Part shown: positions 34,051 to 41,459 of the stretch, piece after piece
Numbering within the stretch: the first letter of the stretch is position 1
How the letters are laid out: each line of letters starts with the position of its first letter
NCBI GenBank assembly: GCA_003175985.1
Contig: PSRJ01000164.1
Span: forward strand, 1 to 58,187
Direction of reading: 5' to 3'
Origin: Terriglobia bacterium
Lineage (GTDB): Bacteria > Acidobacteriota > Terriglobia > Bryobacterales > Bryobacteraceae
DNA: 58,187 nt
Position numbers and translations under genes: made by a program
Notes under the pieces: model-generated
What the model was told of the DNA's origin: nothing
Seen by the model: the letters and a program-made list of their open reading frames with translations, nothing else
Databases searched by the model: none

Positions 34051-34878
34051 ATGCGTTTTTTCGCCGGGTTGATCTGTGTGTCTGCACTGTGCGTGTATTC
34101 ATTGTTCGGGCAGGCCACGCCTGAAGACGCGCTAATCGCCAGCGCCCGGCAACGCCTGGAAAAGCTACAGGTTCTGGTGGAAGCCGGAGCGGCGCCGCGC
34201 GCCCAATTGGCGCAGATCGAAGAAGAAATAGCCGATGCGCAGGATGCCGCCTCTTTGCGGAAGACGCTCTATGGCCCCGATCTTACCGACGCGCAATCGG
34301 AAGAAATGCTCGCGGCCGCCGACCGCCGCTATGAGCGCCGTAAGGCGGCTTTCGATAAGACCAGGGAATTAGTGGCCGCCGGCGTCGCGACGGAAAGCTC
34401 TTTAGCGGACCGGCAACTGGAATTGGACCTGGCCCGGTCCGAGGCGGAACTCGCTTCGACACGCGCCAAGGTCGTTCACGAACTCACAACAATGGCAGAA
34501 CAGGAGGCGGCGCTCGAGGAAAAGCTCCACACAGCACCCTCCGCCGCGCATGAGGCTGGGGAGCGGTTTGACGGCAACGGCCTGTTTAACTCCCACACCT
34601 TCGCCCGTGTCGAAAGCGCCTTCGAGAGCCGGTTCGGCAAGCCGCTGCCCGTCAGCGCGATGGGCGAGACGGCGGTGCACCGCGCGCTCGGGTTCAATCA
34701 TATCGGCCGTGTGGATGTCGCCATCAACCCCGATCAGCCGGAGGGCATCTGGCTGCGCGAGTTTCTGGCGGAAAACCATATCCCCTATTTCGCATTCCGC
34801 CAGGCCGTTCCGGGCAAGGCCACCGGCGCCCATATCCATATCGGACCGCAAAGCACGCGCCTCGCCCACGGCGGATAA
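34051..34878 (+). CDS. Exported coiled-coil protein with M15-like metallopeptidase domain
   Basis: This 275-residue protein has a signal peptide (FAGLICVSALCVYSLFG). A long helical segment (about 25-160) with heptads such as ARQRLEKLQVLVEAG and ALEEKLH probably forms a coiled coil. The C-terminal 110 residues resemble D-Ala-D-Ala carboxypeptidase / M15-type zinc peptidases: GFNHIGRVDVAI (His217, Asp222), then TGAHIHIG (His261, His263). A role in peptidoglycan turnover is inferred; the helical arm could anchor it in the envelope. It is divergent from rsfS and followed 9 bases later by hpt. Confidence 0.65.
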   Translation: MRFFAGLICVSALCVYSLFGQATPEDALIASARQRLEKLQVLVEAGAAPRAQLAQIEEEIADAQDAASLRKTLYGPDLTDAQSEEMLAAADRRYERRKAAFDKTRELVAAGVATESSLADRQLELDLARSEAELASTRAKVVHELTTMAEQEAALEEKLHTAPSAAHEAGERFDGNGLFNSHTFARVESAFESRFGKPLPVSAMGETAVHRALGFNHIGRVDVAINPDQPEGIWLREFLAENHIPYFAFRQAVPGKATGAHIHIGPQSTRLAHGG

Positions 34879-34887
34879 TAGAAATCC

Positions 34888-35436
34888 ATGACCGATTCCA
34901 AGTTGCGGGTGCTTCTCCCCTCGCATAAGATCCAGGCGCGCATCCGCGAGCTGGGAGAGGAAATTTCGCGCGATTACCCCGAGGGGAACTTGCATTTCAT
35001 TTGCATTCTGAAAGGCGCCTGCTTCTTCCTCACGGATCTCGCGCGCGCCATGAAGCGCGACGTGTTTGTGGATTTCATGGGAATTTCGACGTACGGTAAA
35101 GGCAAGACCAGTTCGGGCGAAGTGAAGGTGACGAAGGACCTGGATATTTCGCTCGAAGGCGCCAATGTCGTGATCGTGGAAGATATCGTCGATAGCGGCG
35201 TTACTTTGAACTACCTGATGCACCTTCTGGAGCAGCGCCGGCCCAAATCGCTGCGTATCGCGACCCTGCTTGATAAACCGGAACGCCGGCAGCGGCCCGT
35301 GGAAGTCGGCTACGTGGGATTCACCATACCGGATAAATTCGTCGTCGGCTATGGACTCGATTTTGCGGAGAAGTATCGTAACCTGGACGACATCTGCATC
35401 CTGGAGGAAGCGGGAGAAACGGCCGTGACGGCCTGA
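34888..35436 (+). CDS. hpt: Hypoxanthine phosphoribosyltransferase
   Basis: This 182-residue purine salvage enzyme converts hypoxanthine or guanine with PRPP to IMP or GMP. The PRPP loop VVIVEDIVDSGVTLNYLM, the acidic pair at the centre, the flexible-loop sequence FMGISTYGKGKTSSGEV and the C-terminal VGYGLDFAEKYRNLDDI are all intact. Length is normal. A GATAAT lies 8 bases before the ATG and overlaps the stop region of the upstream gene. No SD sequence is seen. Confidence 0.94.
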   Translation: MTDSKLRVLLPSHKIQARIRELGEEISRDYPEGNLHFICILKGACFFLTDLARAMKRDVFVDFMGISTYGKGKTSSGEVKVTKDLDISLEGANVVIVEDIVDSGVTLNYLMHLLEQRRPKSLRIATLLDKPERRQRPVEVGYVGFTIPDKFVVGYGLDFAEKYRNLDDICILEEAGETAVTA

Positions 35437-35447
35437 CCGGCCGTTTC
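35416..35447. terminator. Perfect 9-base inverted repeat at the hpt / regulator convergence
   Basis: GAAACGGCC (35416-35424) pairs with GGCCGTTTC (35439-35447) around the end of hpt. The U-tail is weak, so termination is plausible rather than sure. Confidence 0.45.
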
Positions 35448-35455
35448 AGGCTCTG

Positions 35456-36187
35456 TTAATTCCGGCCTGCCGCGGTCCCCTCGCGAATGGTTCTCAAGGC
35501 CATACCGTTGCTGCGCAGAGTCTCTTCCATGGCGTCGCAATACACGTCGATGTGCTTGCGGCTGTAGCGCACCAGGCCCAGGCGGCGGAGGTGGCTCATC
35601 TGTGAGCTGACGATCTCCCGCGAAGTCCCCACGTGTTCGGCAATCACGTTGTGCGTGAGGGATGCCATGCGAATTGCTCCGTCCGGCTGATTCTCTCCCA
35701 AGGTTCGCGCCAGTTGCAGAAGCGAGAGCATGACTCTTTGCGGCGTCTTATAACTGGCCATAGCTTGCATGCGCTCTTCCATGTCCATGGAAGCGATCAC
35801 CAGTTCTTCCATCAGCGCCAGCCCCAGCCGCGGCTCCCGCTCGATCTGTTGTTCGATTTCCGCGGGTTTCCATGCCATGAGCTGGACGCGATCGAGCGCC
35901 ACCGCGCGTTCCCCTCCGTGGTGGTTCACCAACGAGGAAGTACCAAACAGGCCTTCCGGCGGCACGATTTGAATGATGGCTTCGAGGCCATCGGAAGCCA
36001 CACTGGTTACTTTCACTCGGCCCGCCGCGACAAGATAAAGCGCGGGACTGGACCCGGAATAAATAATGTCCCCTTTCGCATACTCATTGAGCGGCCTGCG
36101 GGGGAGGTAATTTAACGCATCATTCGGATGATTGTAAGGTTTGACCAAGGGAGGCCCCTCCTCTCTTCTATCCTCGACTGTACGCAT
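35456..36187 (-). CDS. Crp/Fnr-family transcriptional regulator
   Basis: This 243-residue regulator has an N-terminal cyclic-nucleotide-binding-like beta roll (about 35-145; NEYAKGDIIYSGSSPALYLVAAGRVKV, VPPEGLFGTSSL). A long dimer helix with many methionines (MEELVIASMDMEERMQAMASY) follows, then a winged helix-turn-helix (about 185-230; LTHNVIAEHVGTSREIVSSQMSHL). No Fnr-type N-terminal cysteines are present, so it does not sense oxygen by a cluster; the cAMP-contacting RS residues are not obvious either. Its target genes are unknown. It is divergent from the cyclophilin gene. Confidence 0.85.
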   Translation of the reverse strand: MRTVEDRREEGPPLVKPYNHPNDALNYLPRRPLNEYAKGDIIYSGSSPALYLVAAGRVKVTSVASDGLEAIIQIVPPEGLFGTSSLVNHHGGERAVALDRVQLMAWKPAEIEQQIEREPRLGLALMEELVIASMDMEERMQAMASYKTPQRVMLSLLQLARTLGENQPDGAIRMASLTHNVIAEHVGTSREIVSSQMSHLRRLGLVRYSRKHIDVYCDAMEETLRSNGMALRTIREGTAAGRN

Positions 36188-36299
36188 CTGCGCAACTTTT
36201 TGGAATCGGGTTTTTGATTTACACGATTCGCCCTGAAGGAAGGGGCTGTGCCTAAAATCACGCGCAGCCCGCGGGCGTGCTGTGGCATACTGAGGAGCG

Positions 36300-36896
36300 A
36301 TGCAGGGGAAGTGTTCCGGGATTCTGGCTGTCGCGATCTGCCTGGCTTCGGCGGCGTGCTCTTCCTCATCCTCGGGAAGTCCCGCTCCGGACGTATTCAA
36401 GGTGAATCTGGACACTTCAAAGGGGCCGGTCGTGATAGAAGTGCATCGCGACTGGGCGCCGTTAGGCGCGGACCACTTCTACCAGTTAATCAAGGCGGGC
36501 TATTACGATGGGAACCGCTTTTTTCGCGTAGTGCCCGGGTTTGTGATTCAGTTCGGCATCAGCGGCGACCCAGCCACCACCGCGAAGTGGAAAGACATGA
36601 GCCTCCAGGACGACCCGGTGAAACAGAGCAATACGGCCGGCACGCTCACCTATGCGACCGCGGGTCCGAACACCCGCACGACGCAGTTGTTCATCAACCT
36701 GGCGGACAACTCTCGGCTCGACGGCATGGGATTCGCGCCATTCGGGCGAGTCGTTTCCGGGATGGACGTCGTGCAAAAGATTTACAGCGGGTATGGGGAG
36801 AGGCCACAACAGCCCTTGATCGAAGCGCAGGGAAACAACTATGTGCAAAGCCAGTTTCCCATGCTCGACTTCATCAACAAAGCGACCATCCAATGA
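36300..36896 (+). CDS. Cyclophilin-type peptidyl-prolyl isomerase lipoprotein
   Basis: This 198-residue protein has a lipoprotein signal (AICLASAAC, lipid-bearing Cys20) and a serine-rich linker. The cyclophilin core follows: GPVVIEVHRDWAPLGADHF, YDGNRFFRVVPGFVIQFGI (catalytic-region Arg and Phe), AGTLTYATAGPNTRTTQLFINL and FAPFGRVVSGMDVV. It probably assists folding of exported proteins at the membrane. GAGGAG stands 2-7 bases before the ATG, and a CATACT -10-like box stands 8 bases before it. Confidence 0.9.
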   Translation: MQGKCSGILAVAICLASAACSSSSSGSPAPDVFKVNLDTSKGPVVIEVHRDWAPLGADHFYQLIKAGYYDGNRFFRVVPGFVIQFGISGDPATTAKWKDMSLQDDPVKQSNTAGTLTYATAGPNTRTTQLFINLADNSRLDGMGFAPFGRVVSGMDVVQKIYSGYGERPQQPLIEAQGNNYVQSQFPMLDFINKATIQ

Positions 36897-36969
36897 TATA
36901 GTGTGGGATAGCCCCGGCGAGAAGGGGACCAAGAAGTTACCAATACAGGGTCAAATTGGATCGACGCGG

Positions 36970-37002
36970 CCCGGCGGGAGAGTCAACTCCCGCCGGGTTT
37001 TT
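36970..37002 (+). terminator. Strong intrinsic terminator
   Basis: CCCGGCGGGAG, loop AGTCAA, CTCCCGCCGGG and TTTTT form a perfect 11-base GC-rich stem with a U-run. It ends the transcript of the cyclophilin gene or of a short RNA encoded in 36897-37002. Confidence 0.92.
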
Positions 37003-37034
37003 CGTGTGTGCCCCTAACTCAAGACCTTCCATAG

Positions 37035-37051
37035 TGAGCATGGTATGCTCA
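37035..37051. promoter_or_regulatory. Palindromic operator overlapping the vapBC -10
   Basis: TGAGCAT, GGT, ATGCTCA is a perfect 7-3-7 inverted repeat. An extended -10 (TGGTATGCT, 37041-37049) lies inside it, and the GTG start at 37056 follows 6 bases later. The arrangement suggests autorepression and a leaderless transcript. Confidence 0.6.
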
Positions 37052-37055
37052 TATA

Positions 37056-37301
37056 GTGAGTAAGCGGCTGCAAGTCCTGCTTGCGGATCGGGAGATGTCG
37101 GAAATTCGGCGCTTGGCGCGCCAAGAAAAGCTCACGGTCGGAGAATGGGTTCGCCGGACGCTGCGCGAAGCGCGCGAGCGCAAGCCAATGAAAGATGTCG
37201 AAGCGAAACTAATGGCCATTCGCCGCGGGGCAGAGCATTCTTTTCCGAGTGCGGACGTGGGGCAGATGCTTGAGGAGACCGAAAGGGGTTATCAAGGCTG
37301 A
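37056..37301 (+). CDS. vapB: VapB-like ribbon-helix-helix antitoxin
   Basis: This 81-residue protein has an N-terminal strand ([12 protein letters not shown]) and helices ([25 protein letters not shown]) of the ribbon-helix-helix fold. A disordered acidic C-terminal part follows that should bind the PIN toxin. The GTG start is needed to include the DNA-binding strand; there is no SD sequence before it. The partner toxin overlaps or follows immediately. Confidence 0.8.
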   Translation: MSKRLQVLLADREMSEIRRLARQEKLTVGEWVRRTLREARERKPMKDVEAKLMAIRRGAEHSFPSADVGQMLEETERGYQG

Positions 37302-37699
37302 TTTTTTTGGACTCCAACATTCCGATGTACCTTATCGGAGCTGCCCACCCTCATAAAATCGAAGCACAGGTCCTGTTGGAGCGCCTTACTGCGGCAGGGC
37401 AACGCCTGGTTACGGACGCTGAAGTATTGCAGGAGATTCTTCATCGGTACACGGCAATTTCGAGGAGAGATGCGATTGTCCCGGCATTCCAGCTAATTCT
37501 GGACATCGTTGACGAGGTGTTTGGAATCGAGAAGGCGGACGTCTTGCGGGCTGGTGAGATTACGCAGAACAGTCTTTCGATGTCCGCCCGCGATGCATTA
37601 CACATCGCAGTGATGGAGCGGCGGCAAATCCGCTCTATCCTCAGCTTCGATGCGGACTTCGATCGCTGGCCGGGCCTAAACCGGATTTATCGAATCTGA
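37298..37699 (+). CDS. vapC: PIN-domain toxin (VapC-like), probable CTG start
   Basis: This is a PIN-fold ribonuclease toxin of about 133 residues. The first acidic residue lies in [12 protein letters not shown], the second acid in the [10 protein letters not shown] helix, and the later pair in [11 protein letters not shown] and SFDADFDRW. The conventional first start is TTG at 37307, but that would cut the beta strand leading to the catalytic Asp. A CTG at 37298 restores LIFLDSN and overlaps the antitoxin stop as CTGA, with GGGG about 9 bases upstream. Either start gives an intact catalytic set. Confidence 0.8.
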   Translation: MIFLDSNIPMYLIGAAHPHKIEAQVLLERLTAAGQRLVTDAEVLQEILHRYTAISRRDAIVPAFQLILDIVDEVFGIEKADVLRAGEITQNSLSMSARDALHIAVMERRQIRSILSFDADFDRWPGLNRIYRI

Positions 37700-38956
37700 A
37701 TGAAACCGTTCAGGATGGTTGTTATTGCAGCCCTGCTTTTCGCCGGCTGCAATCGAAATCGGGACACCGCTGTGGATCCGGCCATCGCCGCGGAGGTTCA
37801 GCGGATTCGGGCGATCGACAATCATGCGCATCCGGTGCGGCCAGTGCCGAACGGACCTCCGGATCGCGAATTCGATGCGCTGCCGGTGGACAACATGGAG
37901 CCCCAGTCAGACCCGCTCGCGCTGCGGTCAAACGCTCCCTTGACCCTGGAAGCCAACCGGCAGTTTCCGAATAAGCCCTTCTCGATGCGCGAGAAAGGAG
38001 ACGCCTACCCGGGGTGGGTGCTCGATCAGATCGGTGTGGATATCATGCTCGCCAACCGCGTCGCGATGGGCGGCGGCATCGCGCCGCCGCGCTTTCGCTG
38101 GGTGCCGTACGCGGACGCACTTCTGTTTCCGCTCGACAACACGCTTCTGGCGGCGCGGAACTCCGACCGCAAAGCTTTCTTCGCGCTGGAGGATAATTTA
38201 CGGGCCCGCTACTGGAAAGAGGCGGGCTTGCAAACGGTTCCCCCAACCCTTGGGGATTATCTTTCCCGCGTTGTGACTCCCACTTTGGAGCGCCACAGAC
38301 AGGGCGGGGCAGTCGCCGAGAAGTTCGAAGCCGCTTACCTGCGGTCGCTGCAATTCGACAAGGTGGATCGCGTTCTTGCGGATCGTGTCTACCGGCAGAA
38401 TCATCTCAGCGAGACGGAATACAAGCAGCTTCAGGATTTCCTTTTCCGCTACATCGCCGGCGAGTGCGGGCGGCTGGGCATGGCGGTGCATCTGCACACG
38501 TCCGCCGGCGCCGGCGGTTATTTCGATGTAGCGGGCGCCAACCCATTGCTCCTCGAATCCGTTCTGGAGGACCCCGAACTGCGGAAGACGCGGCTCGTCA
38601 TGCTGCACGGAGGCTGGCCGTTCGTCCGCGAGATCACGGCCCTGCTGCAGAAACCGAATGCCTACCTGGACTTCTCAGAGCAATCGCTGCTGCTTCCGCC
38701 CACTACACTGGCCGGCAGCATTCGCGAATGGCTGGAATATGTGCCGGAGAAGGTTCTGTTCGCGACCGACGCCTATCCATATTCGGACCAGTTGGGCTGG
38801 GAAGAATCGGGCTGGATTGCGGCACGCAACGGACGCCAGGCGCTGGCGCTTGCTCTCACCGGAATGATGCGCGCGGGCGAGATCTCACGCGAGCGCGCGT
38901 TGGAACTGGCGCGCATGGTGCTCCGCGAGAATGCGCGCCGGCTTTATGGCCTATGA
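37700..38956 (+). CDS. Amidohydrolase-2 family lipoprotein
   Basis: This 418-residue protein has a lipobox (ALLFAGC, Cys17). The TIM-barrel metal hydrolase has the HxH motif AIDNHAHPV (His42, His44), MAVHLHTSAGAGG, LVMLHGGWPF and VLFATDAYPYSD, the last holding the catalytic aspartate. The family (PF04909) includes decarboxylases and lactonases; the substrate is unknown. It starts directly after vapC and its stop overlaps the next gene (ATGA), so the alkyltransferase-like protein is made with it. Confidence 0.8.
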   Translation: MKPFRMVVIAALLFAGCNRNRDTAVDPAIAAEVQRIRAIDNHAHPVRPVPNGPPDREFDALPVDNMEPQSDPLALRSNAPLTLEANRQFPNKPFSMREKGDAYPGWVLDQIGVDIMLANRVAMGGGIAPPRFRWVPYADALLFPLDNTLLAARNSDRKAFFALEDNLRARYWKEAGLQTVPPTLGDYLSRVVTPTLERHRQGGAVAEKFEAAYLRSLQFDKVDRVLADRVYRQNHLSETEYKQLQDFLFRYIAGECGRLGMAVHLHTSAGAGGYFDVAGANPLLLESVLEDPELRKTRLVMLHGGWPFVREITALLQKPNAYLDFSEQSLLLPPTTLAGSIREWLEYVPEKVLFATDAYPYSDQLGWEESGWIAARNGRQALALALTGMMRAGEISRERALELARMVLRENARRLYGL

Positions 38957-39318
38957 GGAAGAAGTTCACAGCCCGCGAGGCCGCGAGAAAACTCGCGCGG
39001 GTTCGCCCGACGGCCGAGATGGAAGCCCGTTTCCGGCGCGCCATCCGGCAAATCCCCAAGGGTAAAGTGGCGACTTACGGCCAGGTCGCGGCTGCCGCGG
39101 GCTATCCTCTATTTCACCGGCAGGTGGCCCAGATGCTCCGGAAATCGCACGGCACGCTGCCCTGGCAGCGCGTGATCGGGGCCGGCGGCGAAATCAAACT
39201 GAGATACGAGGCCGCCCTCGAGCAGCGTTTCCGCCTGGAAATGGAAGGCGTGCGTTTCCGCGGCAAGCGCGTAGACATGGCGGAGCACCAGCACGTGTTT
39301 CGGACTTGGGAGCTATAA
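38953..39318 (+). CDS. Alkyltransferase-like (ATL) DNA-binding protein of the MGMT family
   Basis: This 121-residue cytosolic protein has the MGMT DNA-binding domain: IPKGKVATYGQVAAAAG, the RQVAQML arginine finger region, and LPWQRVIGAGGEI. In true O6-alkylguanine transferases the motif reads PCHRV with an active cysteine; here Trp71 replaces it, as in ATL proteins that flag alkylated guanines for nucleotide excision repair. A C-terminal extension (about 85-121) may add DNA contact. It is coupled to the amidohydrolase and overlaps the S9 peptidase gene end by 6 bases. Confidence 0.85.
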   Translation: MRKKFTAREAARKLARVRPTAEMEARFRRAIRQIPKGKVATYGQVAAAAGYPLFHRQVAQMLRKSHGTLPWQRVIGAGGEIKLRYEAALEQRFRLEMEGVRFRGKRVDMAEHQHVFRTWEL

Positions 39319-41373
39319 GTACTTCGCCAGCCAGGCCTGCACTTCCTCGTAGAAGAAGCGGCTGTCTTCGCCCTTGCTGATCCAGTGGTTCTCTTCTTCC
39401 CAGACAATCAGCTTGCTGGGAATGCGCAGGCGCTGCAGGATGCTCCAGTTCTCGAGCGTCTGATTCAAGGGCACACGGAAATCCCGCTCTCCCACGCTGA
39501 GCAGGATGGGAGTATGAAAATTCTTGGCGTAGCGTATCGGGCTTTGCTCCTGCCAGACCTTGCCGTTTTCCCAAGGTGGGCCGCCCGCGTTCACTTCGCG
39601 ATGATAGATGCCGTCGCTGGTGCCCCACTGCGACTGTAGATCGATTTCGCCCGCGTGGGCGATGAGGCACTTGTAGCGCGTCGTGGTGGCCTGGAGCCAG
39701 TTCACCAGGTGCCCGCCGTAACTCGCTCCGGCGGCCGCCTGCCGCGTGCCATCGATGAACGGGAACTGGCGGAGGGCTTCATCCGCGGCTTCGTTGATTT
39801 CCTCGCCGGGTCCTTTCAGCGGATCGAATTGGATCTCCTGCGCAAATTTCTCGCCATAACCCGTCGAACCGGTGTAATCCGTCAGCAGCACGACGTAACC
39901 CGGAGAGGCGAGCAAGTGGTAGTTCCAGCGCACGAAGAACTGGTCGCGCCACATGTTCGCGGCTCCCCCATGGATCAAAACCAGGAGCGGGTACTTCTTG
40001 TGCTCGTCGAAATTCGGCGGCAGCGCCACCATGCTGTGAATCCGCTTGCCGCGCTTACTGGTGAACCAGAGGTGCCGCAGCGGCTGCCAATCGAACTGGG
40101 CAGCGCGTTCGGTGCTGAAATCGGTGAGACTCTGGTGGCGCGCGGCCGCGGGATCGATCCGCACCAGTTCGCCGGGATTGACGGCGCTTTCCCAATCGGC
40201 CAGCAGGATGGTGGAGGAGGCTTTCGAGGGGATGGCGAGATTCGTGTAGCAGCCCACCTTCATGGGAAACGCCTCTCGCACCGTACCGCCATCGGCGGGC
40301 ACCTGATAAAGTTTTTCCAGCCCCTGATCCTCGGCCAGGAAATAAATCGTGCGGCTATCCGGGGCGATAGCGTAGTTGCCTGTGGAATGCTCGGGGCCGG
40401 TAAGAATGGTTCGCTCGCCATTGGCTGGCCACGGCATCATGGCGATGCGATCCGAATAGTAGACCTTGTTGCCTTCTTCACTGGCAAGGGCATACAACGC
40501 TTTGCCATCGGGGCGGAATTGCGGGCGGCGAAAGCTTTCATTTCCCGCGGTGAGCGCCTTAGGCTCGCCACCGGAGGCGGGCGCCTGGTAGAGCCGAAAA
40601 ATGACGTTGGCATAGGCCGCTTCCGTGCGGTTGCCGGTGGCCGCGAACACCAGCGACTGGCCGTCGGGGGCCCAGGCCGCTACCAGTTCCTCGCCGGAGT
40701 TGGTTTCGGTGCCGCCGAATCCCGGCGCAGCCACGAGTTTGGTCCCCGCCAGCAGATCGCGCGCAGCCGCGCCAGGCGTCAGTTCCTGGACGAACAAGTG
40801 GATCTGCCGGTCATCGAGCCAGTGGTCCCAGTAGCGGACCGGAAATCTCTCATACACGTGGGCGCGGTATTTCAGGGCTTTGCGCTCGGCGGCCGCCTTT
40901 TGGTTGGCGGCATCGTTGGCGGCCCCCGGATACACCATGCTGGTAAACGCCAGCGCCTGCCCATCCGGGCGCCAGCGCGGAGCCCCGGCTCCCGTGGAAA
41001 GCGACGTGACTCGCGTAGCCTCGCCTCCTCCTACGATGTCCAGTACATAGATCTGGTTAACCTCGTCACCCTCGCGGCGCGTGGAGAATGCGATGCGGCG
41101 GCTATCGGGACTCCATTGCACGCCGGTTTCGGGTGCTCTCGTGTTGGTCAGGCGGCGCGGCCGGGCGCTGCCATCCGCAGGAACGATCCACAAATCCGAG
41201 ACCTGCTTCGACTCTTCGTAAGCAGGTTCGTTCACCGCGAAGACGACCCATTTCCCGTCAGGGCTTGGCGCGGGCGCCCCAACCTGTTTCATCAGGAAAA
41301 CGTCTTCGTGGGTAATGGTGGTTTTGGCGGAAACGAAAGCCGTAAAGCAGAGGAGGGCGGCGGCAGTACGCAT
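39313..41373 (-). CDS. Secreted S9-family peptidase (prolyl oligopeptidase / acylaminoacyl type)
   Basis: This 686-residue exported serine peptidase has a signal peptide (TAAALLCFTAFVSA). An N-terminal beta-propeller with APSPDGKWVVF and VQWSPDSRRIAFSTR blades is followed by the alpha/beta hydrolase domain. The catalytic serine is in GASYGG (about Ser551), the aspartate in GERDFRVPL (about 631), and the histidine in EENHW (about 663). It likely trims peptides in the periplasm. A promoter with TTGCCC, 17-base spacer and TATACT stands 6 bases before the ATG. Confidence 0.92.
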   Translation of the reverse strand: MRTAAALLCFTAFVSAKTTITHEDVFLMKQVGAPAPSPDGKWVVFAVNEPAYEESKQVSDLWIVPADGSARPRRLTNTRAPETGVQWSPDSRRIAFSTRREGDEVNQIYVLDIVGGGEATRVTSLSTGAGAPRWRPDGQALAFTSMVYPGAANDAANQKAAAERKALKYRAHVYERFPVRYWDHWLDDRQIHLFVQELTPGAAARDLLAGTKLVAAPGFGGTETNSGEELVAAWAPDGQSLVFAATGNRTEAAYANVIFRLYQAPASGGEPKALTAGNESFRRPQFRPDGKALYALASEEGNKVYYSDRIAMMPWPANGERTILTGPEHSTGNYAIAPDSRTIYFLAEDQGLEKLYQVPADGGTVREAFPMKVGCYTNLAIPSKASSTILLADWESAVNPGELVRIDPAAARHQSLTDFSTERAAQFDWQPLRHLWFTSKRGKRIHSMVALPPNFDEHKKYPLLVLIHGGAANMWRDQFFVRWNYHLLASPGYVVLLTDYTGSTGYGEKFAQEIQFDPLKGPGEEINEAADEALRQFPFIDGTRQAAAGASYGGHLVNWLQATTTRYKCLIAHAGEIDLQSQWGTSDGIYHREVNAGGPPWENGKVWQEQSPIRYAKNFHTPILLSVGERDFRVPLNQTLENWSILQRLRIPSKLIVWEEENHWISKGEDSRFFYEEVQAWLAKYL

Positions 41374-41379
41374 ACCTGG

Positions 41380-41408
41380 AGTATAAAAGGTTGTCAGGTG
41401 ATGGGCAA
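41380..41408 (-). promoter_or_regulatory. Promoter of the S9 peptidase, -10 six bases from the ATG
   Basis: On the minus strand, TTGCCC (41403-41408), 17 bases, TATACT (41380-41385), then ACCTGG read on the plus strand before the start codon at 41373. The spacing predicts transcription from the first base of the ATG. A GGGCA-AAA-TGCCC hairpin overlaps the -35. Confidence 0.6.
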
Positions 41409-41459
41409 AATGCCCAATTTTTAGTGAAAACAAGTTAGGTAAAGCCTGCCCCACTTTGT

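Noticed and set aside
39655-41424. Plus-strand open frame of 589 codons opposite the S9 peptidase
   Set aside because: The minus-strand peptidase has an intact catalytic triad, signal peptide and promoter. The opposing frame has no domain and biased composition.
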